Positions 17,617 through 24,177 of a DNA stretch of 26,387 nucleotides are shown in pieces. The number at the start of each line of letters is the position of its first letter. Position 1 is the first letter of the stretch. A program made the translations under genes and the position numbers. Source of the stretch: ATZT02 sp964655115 (lineage in GTDB: Bacteria; Actinomycetota; Actinomycetes; S36-B12; UBA5976); NCBI GenBank assembly GCA_964655115.1, contig CAZZKM010000015.1:1-26387 (forward strand). The letters run 5' to 3'. The notes beneath the pieces are model-generated. The model worked only from the letters and a program-made list of their open reading frames with translations. It was not told where the DNA came from and made no database searches.

Positions 17617-19343
17617 TCCACCGAATAACCTTTAGGTTTACCAACTGATGGTGGAACATTCATTTTTTGTAATGAATATTGAGCAACTTGTTTAAATACA
17701 GGTCCTGCTAAAAGTCCACCATATCTACCGTTTTTTGGATGATGAATAGCAACTGCTACCACTATTTCTGGATTTTCAGCTGGCGCAATTCCAATGAATG
17801 ATGCAATCACATCTTTTGAATAACATTTACATGCTGGATCAACAACTTGTGCTGTACCTGTCTTACCTGCGACTCTATAACCTGGAATAGAAGCAAGTGG
17901 GGCGGTACCTTCATCTGAAACCACTGTTTCCATCATTTCAATTAAAGTTTTTGCTGCACTTTCAGAAATAACTTCAGTTCTTGTAGGTTCGGCTGCTGCT
18001 TGATATTCACCATTTGGCATAACAAAACCTTCTATTAAAGTTGGATTTATTCTGGTGCCATTATTTGCAATAGTTGCATACATGCTGGCTATTTGAACAG
18101 CATTAACCATATAACCTTGTCCAAATGCAAAAGTTGGAAAACTAGTTTGCGACCATTTTTCAATCTTTGGCAATCTTCCTTTTGATTCCCCAGGAAATTG
18201 CATTCCGGTTTTTTGTCCAACTCCAAATTTTAAAAGATATTCATTAAATTTTTGTGGTCCCATAATTTCAGCAGCTTGGATGGTTCCAATATTGCTTGAT
18301 TTAGCTAATACACCTGTCAAAGTTAATCTCAAGGTTCCATGCGGTTCGTGATCGTGAAAAGTTTTTCCTGGTCTTTTTAAAACTGGTGGAATTGTAAATG
18401 GAGTCTCAGGAGAAGCTAAATTTTCATTCAATAATGCTGCAAGTGTCATTACTTTTGCAGTTGATCCTGGTTCATAAGCATCAACTAATGCATGGTTAAC
18501 CGTTACTCCATATTCTGCTTCACTTGGATTATTTGCATCAAATGTTGGATAATTTGCAAGAGCTAATATTTTTCCTGTCTTTGGAGAAATTGCTACTAAG
18601 GTTCCACTTTTTGCTTGTGCAAATTCAACTCTTTCGGCTAATGCTTGTTCAGCAACAAATTGCAAATCTCGATCAATAGTCAATCTGATTCCAGTTCCTG
18701 GCACTGGTTTTTTCTCAGAGGCAATACCAGAAGGTAATGGTCTTCCTCCTGCGCTTATTTCGACTGTAACCTCGCCTTGGCTACCTGCTAATTCGTTTTC
18801 AAAACCGTATTCAAGTCCAGCTAAACCTTTTCCTTCTCCTCCAATAAAGCCAATCGTGCTTGAAGCAATTGTGTTTCCTGGATAAATTCTCTTTGTTGTT
18901 TTCTCACTAAAAATTCCTGGTAATTTTAAATCTCTAATCTGAATCCATTGATCAGGTGTTATTTGTTTTAAAACATAATTAAATTTTTTCTCACCGGTTA
19001 ATTCAGGAATTAGAAGTTCTTTTTCAACACCTGTGATGCTAGAAATAGTTTGTGCTGTACCAATTGGATCTATCACCATTGTTTGATCAACTGTGATGTT
19101 TCGTGCATCAACTGTTATGGCTAAAGGTGCACCATTTCGATCGGTTATTTCACCTCGTTGGGCCGGTAAAATTAAAGTTCTGGTTCTATTTTCTGCAGCA
19201 GTTGCAGCTAATTGTGGTGCGTCTAAAGCTTGCAGTTGGAAAAGTCTTAAACCAAAAATCATTAAAACTACTAGGGACATCGCCAACACTGCACGAATTC
19301 GCCTATTGCCTGTATTTAACTGAATTTTTTGATTTGGATTCAT
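17610..19343 (-). CDS. ftsI: Septal peptidoglycan transpeptidase FtsI (PBP3, class B penicillin-binding protein)
   Basis: FtsI cross-links septal peptidoglycan and is the target of beta-lactams. The 577 residues have a short basic N-terminus, one membrane helix at about 17-35, the pedestal domain with RGEITDRNGAPLA at 63-75, and a transpeptidase domain with all three catalytic motifs: STAK (Ser294, Lys297), SSN (349-351) and KTG (494-496). No PASTA domains follow the transpeptidase domain, and the protein stops soon after it. Two cysteines (DPACKC, 502-507) lie just after the KTG motif. It overlaps ftsL by ATGA. Confidence 0.96.
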   Translation of the reverse strand: MNPNQKIQLNTGNRRIRAVLAMSLVVLMIFGLRLFQLQALDAPQLAATAAENRTRTLILPAQRGEITDRNGAPLAITVDARNITVDQTMVIDPIGTAQTISSITGVEKELLIPELTGEKKFNYVLKQITPDQWIQIRDLKLPGIFSEKTTKRIYPGNTIASSTIGFIGGEGKGLAGLEYGFENELAGSQGEVTVEISAGGRPLPSGIASEKKPVPGTGIRLTIDRDLQFVAEQALAERVEFAQAKSGTLVAISPKTGKILALANYPTFDANNPSEAEYGVTVNHALVDAYEPGSTAKVMTLAALLNENLASPETPFTIPPVLKRPGKTFHDHEPHGTLRLTLTGVLAKSSNIGTIQAAEIMGPQKFNEYLLKFGVGQKTGMQFPGESKGRLPKIEKWSQTSFPTFAFGQGYMVNAVQIASMYATIANNGTRINPTLIEGFVMPNGEYQAAAEPTRTEVISESAAKTLIEMMETVVSDEGTAPLASIPGYRVAGKTGTAQVVDPACKCYSKDVIASFIGIAPAENPEIVVAVAIHHPKNGRYGGLLAGPVFKQVAQYSLQKMNVPPSVGKPKGYSVEW

Positions 19344-19732
19344 GGTTTTTCCATCTGAGTTATGACATTTAAATCTGGTTCATTCAAAATTGGGTCAACT
19401 CCTGCGCCCAATAAACGTCCATCTCTTAAGTCAATAAATGCTGAGCCAGGTGATGGAATCATTCCAATTTCAAGGGCCTTTTGTTTTAAAATTTCAGGAG
19501 ATTCCATTCGGGCTACATTTTGAGCAAGTACTTCATGCTCATCAGCCAAGGCAATTGATTTATTTTGTAATTCTTGAATTTCAAATTGACCTTGCGACAA
19601 AAGAGTATTAACAAATAATCCACCAAGCATGCCAATCAAAATAATTCCTGAAATTATCAAACCAAATCCAACCGCAGCAATTTGCTTTGGTTTTACTTGT
19701 AATTGATTCAGTGAAATTGGGGCAACACTCAT
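19340..19732 (-). CDS. ftsL: FtsL/FtsB-like septum formation protein
   Basis: The product is predicted to be the small bitopic division protein between RsmH and FtsI, which with FtsQ activates FtsW-FtsI. Its 130 residues have a cytoplasmic N-terminus, one helix at about 18-42, then a charged coiled-coil-like stretch (about 47-80; QFEIQELQNKSIALADEHEVL), and ESPEILKQKALEIGM, a segment common in FtsL/FtsB-type proteins. A flexible tail follows. The family diverges strongly, so position in the cluster carries much of the call. It overlaps both neighbours by ATGA. Confidence 0.82.
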   Translation of the reverse strand: MSVAPISLNQLQVKPKQIAAVGFGLIISGIILIGMLGGLFVNTLLSQGQFEIQELQNKSIALADEHEVLAQNVARMESPEILKQKALEIGMIPSPGSAFIDLRDGRLLGAGVDPILNEPDLNVITQMEKP

Positions 19733-20688
19733 GCTGCAACTCCAACTCTTTGGATAGCTCTAAGTTTTACTGAAGTTGCCCTTGGGTTATTTGCAATTTC
19801 TTGATCAGTGGCAATCTCAGCTTTTTTGTTTACTAAAATAAAGTCTTTATCTGTGCTCTTTAAAGGAATTGGTAACCCAGGTAAAAGATCTGTTGTTGAG
19901 GTATTTGATCTAAATATATTTTTAACAATTCTATCCTCGAGTGATTGATATGAAAGAACAATTAAACGTCCATCTTTAGTCAATGAATTAAGTGCTTGAG
20001 GAATTGCATTTTCTAAAATTTCTAATTCATTATTAACAGCAATTCTTAAAGCTTGAAAGGTTCTTTTGGCAGGATTTCCACCTGTTCTTCGAGCAGGGGC
20101 AGGGATACAGGATTTAATTATTTCTACAAGTTCAAATGTAGTTTCTATTTTTTTATTTTGTCTTTGTTTTACTATTGAATTTGCTATTCTAGAAGCAAAT
20201 TTTTCTTCACCAAATTCAAAAATTATTTTAGTTAAACTTTTTGCGTCATAATTATTAATTATGTATTCTGCTGTTAATTCTTGATTTTGATTCATGCGCA
20301 TATCAAGATTTGTGTTTTGAGCGTAAGAAAAACCTCTATTTGATTCATCAAGTTGAATAGAAGAAACACCCAAATCAAATAAAATTGCATTTACTTTTAA
20401 TTCTTGGAGATTTTTTTCTAAAGTATCGAAAGTTTCGTTAATAAAATCAATTCGATTTTGAAATTTTTCAAGTCTAATTTTTGCTCTATTTAAAGCAATT
20501 GGATCTCTATCAAAGCCAATTACTTTTAAATTTGAAAATTTATTTAATAGCGCCTCTGTGTGACCTGCTAAACCTAGAGTTGCATCCACAAAAATTGGGT
20601 TAGATATAGAAAGACATGGAGTAAGTAGCTCAACTACACGTTCCAGCATTACTGGAATATGTTGCTCAACTAAGGACTTTTCAGTCAC
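19729..20688 (-). CDS. rsmH: 16S rRNA (cytosine(1402)-N(4))-methyltransferase RsmH (MraW)
   Basis: RsmH methylates C1402 of 16S rRNA using SAM, fine-tuning the ribosomal P site. The 319-residue protein begins HIPVMLERVVELL, has the SAM-binding FVDATLGLAGHTEALL near residues 33-48, FDRDPIAL, LFDLGVSSIQLD, RGFSYAQNTNLDMRM and GNPAKRTFQALRIAVNNELE, all family signatures. The start is GTG, with the strong ribosome binding site AAGGGGA centred about 9 nt upstream. The 160-nt leader between mraZ and this gene holds a long structured element (see the RNA feature), which makes leader control of rsmH and the genes behind it plausible. Confidence 0.97.
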   Translation of the reverse strand: MTEKSLVEQHIPVMLERVVELLTPCLSISNPIFVDATLGLAGHTEALLNKFSNLKVIGFDRDPIALNRAKIRLEKFQNRIDFINETFDTLEKNLQELKVNAILFDLGVSSIQLDESNRGFSYAQNTNLDMRMNQNQELTAEYIINNYDAKSLTKIIFEFGEEKFASRIANSIVKQRQNKKIETTFELVEIIKSCIPAPARRTGGNPAKRTFQALRIAVNNELEILENAIPQALNSLTKDGRLIVLSYQSLEDRIVKNIFRSNTSTTDLLPGLPIPLKSTDKDFILVNKKAEIATDQEIANNPRATSVKLRAIQRVGVAA

Positions 20689-20711
20689 TTAAGTTCCCCT
20701 TCCCCACTTCT

Positions 20712-20836
20712 TTTTCGGTTTTTTGTTTCCGTTTAACCGAGGTCCCTCTCTGCAAACATTGCTTCCGGCTTCGGGGAAGAAAGTCGGTGGACAGTATTTG
20801 CAGAGAGAGGCCTCAAGCCAAACGAAAATTCGTTTA
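20712..20836 (-). ncRNA. Structured leader RNA upstream of rsmH, probable mraW RNA motif
   Basis: The gap between mraZ and rsmH holds a strongly folded element. CTCTCTGCAAA (20746-20756) pairs with TTTGCAGAGAG (20797-20807), extended past single-base bulges by CC/GG (20744-20745 with 20809-20810) and GAGG/CCTC (20739-20742 with 20811-20814), for about 17 base pairs in all. Inside is a smaller hairpin built on CTTCC/GGAAG near 20762-20779. Flanking it are TCGGTT/AACCGA arms (20715-20720 with 20735-20740, the latter partly competing with the GAGG strand) and an AAACGAA/TTCGTTT hairpin at 20820-20835 just after the mraZ stop. Position and organism match the mraW RNA motif described upstream of mraW genes in actinobacteria. 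The GC-rich stem stands out in an AT-rich genome. I could not compare it with the family covariance model. Confidence 0.65.
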
Positions 20837-20848
20837 ACTATTTAGCTT

Positions 20849-21280
20849 CTAAAAAATTCCTGGCACCACCTCTTCTTGAGTCGAAGCAAATTTTGGTTCT
20901 GCTTCTGATAAATATGTGTTCCAAAGTTTTGGATCCCAAATTTCAACTGTGGTATCTGCGCCAACAACAATTACGTCTCTATCTAATTGCGCATAATCTC
21001 TTAAAGTGGCAGGCAAAGTTATGCGACCTTGCTTATCTATTTGTTCATCAAAAGCACTGGAGAAGAAAACTCTTAAATAACTTCTAACACGTGCATCATT
21101 TCTAGATGCTTCTCGAATTTTTTGGGCATAAAGTTGAAATTCACTCAAAGGCCACATCACAATTGAAAGATCTTGACCTTTTGTTAGAACTACATCAGTC
21201 GAAAAACCATCACGAAATTTCGCAGGAAGTACCAAACGACCCTTGTCATCAAGGCGTGGCTCGTGCGTACCTAAAAACAT
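20849..21280 (-). CDS. mraZ: Transcriptional regulator and division-cluster repressor MraZ
   Basis: MraZ is a DNA-binding protein that represses the promoter in front of its own gene, controlling the whole division and cell-wall cluster. Its 143 residues form two SpoVT/AbrB-like halves, each with the DxxGR signature: DDKGRLVLPAKFR near 11-23 and DKQGRITLPATLRDY near 82-96. The start MFLGTHEPRLD is typical, and AAGGGGAG lies just upstream of the ATG. As first gene of the cluster it sits next to G-rich repeated sequences on the coding strand that fit an MraZ binding site. Confidence 0.96.
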   Translation of the reverse strand: MFLGTHEPRLDDKGRLVLPAKFRDGFSTDVVLTKGQDLSIVMWPLSEFQLYAQKIREASRNDARVRSYLRVFFSSAFDEQIDKQGRITLPATLRDYAQLDRDVIVVGADTTVEIWDPKLWNTYLSEAEPKFASTQEEVVPGIF

Positions 21281-21334
21281 TGGGACTCCCCTTGGTCATT
21301 CCCCTAGTCCTCAACCTCGTCCCAAGCTGAGTGA

Positions 21335-21366
21335 CCACAACCCTCCACAGGCTGTTTTGACCACAA
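21335..21366 (-). promoter_or_regulatory. Candidate MraZ operator: three TGTGG repeats
   Basis: On the coding strand of mraZ, TGTGG occurs three times, its copies 16 and 10 bases apart, between the putative -10 and the start codon. The nine-base word TTGTGGTCA (TGACCACAA on the plus strand) is repeated at 21332-21340 and 21358-21366. Known MraZ boxes are direct repeats of a GTGGG-like core at helical spacing, so the arrangement fits autoregulation, although the third G is not kept. Confidence 0.45.
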
Positions 21367-21390
21367 TACTCCCTTTTCCTCCAAAATCAA
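21363..21390 (-). promoter_or_regulatory. Candidate promoter of the mraZ cluster
   Basis: TTGATT and TATTGT on the minus strand are separated by 16 nt, which would start transcription near 21356 and leave a leader of about 75 nt before mraZ. Further G-rich repeats (TGGAGG at 21342-21347, 21378-21383 and 21419-21424) surround it. This is the only upstream region available to the thirteen-gene-long minus-strand unit, apart from possible internal promoters. Confidence 0.4.
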
Positions 21391-21481
21391 CCCTCTACCC
21401 CCATATTTTTGATAATTTCCTCCACTTTTGACCCCTGGTACTTTTGCCTGCGGCCAGCGAATTTAGGCATAGCATCGCGCC

Positions 21482-21493
21482 TAGTATTAAGCG
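21482..21493 (+). promoter_or_regulatory. -10 element suggesting a leaderless transcript for the Pcs-like gene
   Basis: TAGTAT ends six bases before the ATG, which is the distance expected between a -10 box and the transcription start, and no Shine-Dalgarno is visible. Transcription would then begin at or next to the A of the start codon. No good -35 is visible. Leaderless messages are common in actinobacteria. Confidence 0.4.
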
Positions 21494-22255
21494 ATGGCTA
21501 CTAGAACTAACAAGATTGCGCAAAGAAATGCTGGATATGCACTTCATGTGTTCACAGCAAGCGGGGCTGTTTTTGGAATGCTTGCATTGCAAGCTGTAAT
21601 CGATAACAAAATTCGCGAAGCCTTAATTTGGCTTTTGGTCTGCCAAGTTTTAGATGGAATAGATGGACCTATTGCAAGAAAATTAGATGTTGTAATTCAT
21701 GCTCCATGGTTAAGTGGAGAAGTTTTAGATCAAATTGTCGATTATTTTACCTATGTTGTGGTGCCCGTAGCTTTTTTAATGCATTTGAATATGGTTCCTC
21801 AACAATATGAAACATTTGTTGCAGGATTAATTCTTTTATCATGTGCGATTTGGTGGGCCAGAAATGATAATAAGACTGATGACTCATGGTTTGTAGGTTT
21901 TCCATGTATGTGGAATTTAGTAGTTGTAACATTTCTACTTTTAAAAACTCCTCCAATTCAAGTTATGTTAATTTCAATTGCTTTATGCGCTTTACAACTT
22001 ACAAATATTAAATTTCCTCATCCTGTAAGAGTTACAATTCTAAGACCAATTTCATTATCACTTTCAATTATTTATTTAATTGGTATTGCAGTTTTATCTT
22101 GGAATTACACCTACCCCACTCAAGATCCCACCTTATTAACCAAATTTATTTTGCTGGCTTTACCAGTTTATGTATCGCTCTTAGCTATTTGGAAAACATG
22201 GCTAGTGATTGAAAAACCGTTGAAAATAAAGAAAAAAATTAAATCCCGAAAGTAA
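21494..22255 (+). CDS. pcs: Phosphatidylcholine synthase-like CDP-alcohol phosphatidyltransferase
   Basis: The predicted reaction is CDP-diacylglycerol plus choline giving phosphatidylcholine and CMP, at the membrane. The 253-residue polytopic protein has the CDP-alcohol phosphotransferase catalytic motif at about residues 53-79: VLDGIDGPIARKLDV, then SGEVLDQIVDYF. The spacing between the AR and the G-x3-D-x3-D half is 12 residues. That is longer than in ordinary family members but equal to what I recall for rhizobial Pcs. Other Pcs-like segments are HVFTASGAVFGMLAL near the start, KTDDSWFVGFPCMWNLV and KFPHPVRVTILR. A basic tail (KIKKKIKSRK) ends it. It diverges from mraZ and is followed after 5 nt by a small membrane gene. 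Choline specificity is inferred from resemblance, and a different head-group alcohol is the main alternative. Confidence 0.78.
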   Translation: MATRTNKIAQRNAGYALHVFTASGAVFGMLALQAVIDNKIREALIWLLVCQVLDGIDGPIARKLDVVIHAPWLSGEVLDQIVDYFTYVVVPVAFLMHLNMVPQQYETFVAGLILLSCAIWWARNDNKTDDSWFVGFPCMWNLVVVTFLLLKTPPIQVMLISIALCALQLTNIKFPHPVRVTILRPISLSLSIIYLIGIAVLSWNYTYPTQDPTLLTKFILLALPVYVSLLAIWKTWLVIEKPLKIKKKIKSRK

Positions 22256-22260
22256 AATTT

Positions 22261-22458
22261 ATGAAAAGAATCAGCAGAATTCTTTCTTACATTTTTATTG
22301 GCTTAACAATTACTTTAATGGTTGCTTTTAATTTAATTGGTTCAAAAGTTAATTCTAATGGAGTTTTGGAAGAACCTTTTTATTTGATTCCACTTGCATA
22401 CACAAGTTTTATTGTCGGAATTATTTTTTTAGTAATATCTTTACTAAAAAAGAATTAA
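22261..22458 (+). CDS. Small two-helix membrane protein, DUF3955-like
   Basis: This 65-residue protein has two membrane helices, at about 7-27 and 44-61, joined by a short extracytoplasmic loop reading IGSKVNSNGVLEEPFYLIPL, and a lysine-rich end (LLKKN). The IGS-V-x-x-x-G-x-L-x-EPF-x-LIP pattern is how I recall DUF3955 proteins, whose function is unknown. It starts 5 nt after the phosphatidylcholine-synthase-like gene and probably shares its transcript, hinting at a membrane-lipid context but not proving it. Its stop overlaps the DUF3040 gene stop within TTAA. Confidence 0.65.
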   Translation: MKRISRILSYIFIGLTITLMVAFNLIGSKVNSNGVLEEPFYLIPLAYTSFIVGIIFLVISLLKKN

Positions 22459-22838
22459 ATTCCACCGTCTCTTCGTTGTTGCCAACGCTCTTCTAACTTT
22501 GACATGAAATTAGAGTTCTTAGCGCGATTTTTTACTTTTTTGGGTGTTGGAGTTACTGCTGAGACTGGTTCTTGAAGCCCGCGGGCAATAAAAACTAGAC
22601 CGGTAAGCACTAATAGGAATCCAGGAATTCCAATCAAAACTATTTTTGTGACAACTGCTGAAAACACTAAAGCAATTCCTGCCACTAAAGAAATAAGTCC
22701 CAAGATGACATGACGACGTTCCCCTGGAGCAATGGTTAGTCCAGAACGTCTTAGGGTTGAAGCAAATTTTGGATCTTCTGCATACAGGGCTTTTTCCATT
22801 TGTTCGAGCAGTTTTTGCTCACGGTCAGATAAGGCCAT
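22455..22838 (-). CDS. DUF3040 family membrane protein
   Basis: This 127-residue protein belongs to the actinobacterial DUF3040 family. The N-terminal signature is LSDREQKLLEQMEKALYAED at residues 3-22, continuing PKFAS, followed by two membrane helices at about 44-65 and 67-88, and a basic, polar C-terminal tail (KKVKNRAKNSN, ERWQQRRDGG). Its function is not established. DUF3040 genes commonly lie just upstream of mraZ in actinobacteria; here the plus-strand pcs and DUF3955 genes sit in between. It has its own upstream gap with a plausible promoter. Confidence 0.88.
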   Translation of the reverse strand: MALSDREQKLLEQMEKALYAEDPKFASTLRRSGLTIAPGERRHVILGLISLVAGIALVFSAVVTKIVLIGIPGFLLVLTGLVFIARGLQEPVSAVTPTPKKVKNRAKNSNFMSKLEERWQQRRDGGI

Positions 22839-22883
22839 AGTTAAAGATCACCACTTCCCCAAATATTGAATCTTCCTAATTTA

Positions 22884-22911
22884 AGAATACGACTTTTGTG
22901 CCTAAGTGCAA
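22884..22911 (-). promoter_or_regulatory. Candidate promoter of the DUF3040 gene
   Basis: TTGCAC and TATTCT lie 16 nt apart on the minus strand in the 121-nt gap before the DUF3040 start. The hexamers are only partly consensus-like. No convincing terminator for the upstream MFS gene was found in the same gap, so read-through is also possible. Confidence 0.3.
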
Positions 22912-22959
22912 TATTCAGGACCGATACCTTGGACTTGGGTTAAAAAAAGCGATTTAGGA

Positions 22960-24144
22960 CTAGAAACTCGTGCGTAGCGACTTAGTCAAAAGAACGAAAA
23001 TTGAAGTTAGGCCCAAAATCAAGGCCAGACCAAAATAGGTCGATTGCAATCCAAGTTGCTCCACTGCAACCCCTGTTAAGACCATGCCGATGGGTGGAGC
23101 GGCATAAAAGGCAGAGAGCTGCAATCCAAAAACACGGCCATGCTCTGATTCGCTAACTCGATTTTGAATCAGAGAAGTCATTAATGGATTAAATGGTCCC
23201 CAAAATAAACCTAGAAAAAATCCAGCCACAACCATAATCCAAATTGGAGGAAAAAGCGCCATAGGTAACATGCTGATTGAACTGCCAATAAAAGTTATTC
23301 GAATCAGACTTCGTCTACTTATCCGAGCAGAAATAAATCCATAACCAAAAGATCCAAAAGTTGAACCTGCGGCTAAAGCTGAAATCACAACGCCTAATTG
23401 GGCAGGTTTACCTAGATTTTCAAAATAAGTAGGCAAAATAATTGATTCAGTTGGCAAATATATGGCAGCAAGTATCAATACTGAAATGGTAATGGTACGA
23501 AGCAGTTTGTCATTCCATAAAACTTTAAACCCTTGACTCAACTTATTGTTTTGTACTTTTTCTGCATTTATATGTACTTTTTTATTTTCTATTCTTAAAA
23601 GCAATATCGAGACTGCCGCAACCACAAAAAGTAAAGATGCAACTGTAAAGGAATTAATAACTCCAATTGTGGCAATCAACCAAGCACCAATGGCCGGACC
23701 AAATACCCACCCTACTCCAAAAACACCTTCGTGTATCCCGTTTAACTTTTCTTGATTCATTCCACTTTGTTGAGCTGTATCAATTAATAAAGTTTTTCTA
23801 GCCGTGTAACCTGCTGGGTCAAATACAGCTCCAATAAGGGCCAAAATCAAAATTAAACTATTTGTCAATTCAAATTGCCAAGCAACAATTGGAAAAGCAA
23901 TAACAGAAATAGCAGACAGTAAATCTGCACTAATACTTACCGTCTTTCGACCAAGATGATCTACAAACCAACCGCTAATGGGTGAAATTATCAAAGCAGG
24001 AATTGCAGATAAAGCCACAACTAAACCAGCGAAAGAAGGAGAATCGGATTTTTCTAAAATTAACCATGGAATTGAGATGGTTACTATTGCATTACTTACT
24101 CCTGACGAAAAGTTAGATAATTGAAGTAAAAAGACTTTAATCAC
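22960..24144 (-). CDS. Major facilitator superfamily transporter, probable efflux type
   Basis: A polytopic membrane protein of 394 residues with about twelve helices in two halves. The MFS loop motif after helix 2 reads GWFVDHLGRKTV (GxxxDxxGRK, about residues 58-69). A charged central loop (IENKKVHINAEKVQNNK) splits the halves, and the second half carries FGLQLSAFYAAPPIGMVLTG. The general look is of the drug/macrolide-efflux-like (DHA3-type) MFS branch, but the substrate cannot be read from sequence. It starts 33 nt after dinB on the same strand and is probably cotranscribed with it. Confidence 0.85.
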   Translation of the reverse strand: MIKVFLLQLSNFSSGVSNAIVTISIPWLILEKSDSPSFAGLVVALSAIPALIISPISGWFVDHLGRKTVSISADLLSAISVIAFPIVAWQFELTNSLILILALIGAVFDPAGYTARKTLLIDTAQQSGMNQEKLNGIHEGVFGVGWVFGPAIGAWLIATIGVINSFTVASLLFVVAAVSILLLRIENKKVHINAEKVQNNKLSQGFKVLWNDKLLRTITISVLILAAIYLPTESIILPTYFENLGKPAQLGVVISALAAGSTFGSFGYGFISARISRRSLIRITFIGSSISMLPMALFPPIWIMVVAGFFLGLFWGPFNPLMTSLIQNRVSESEHGRVFGLQLSAFYAAPPIGMVLTGVAVEQLGLQSTYFGLALILGLTSIFVLLTKSLRTSF

Positions 24145-24177
24145 TTAAAAAGTGTATCTGTTTGATTTTTTAGATAA

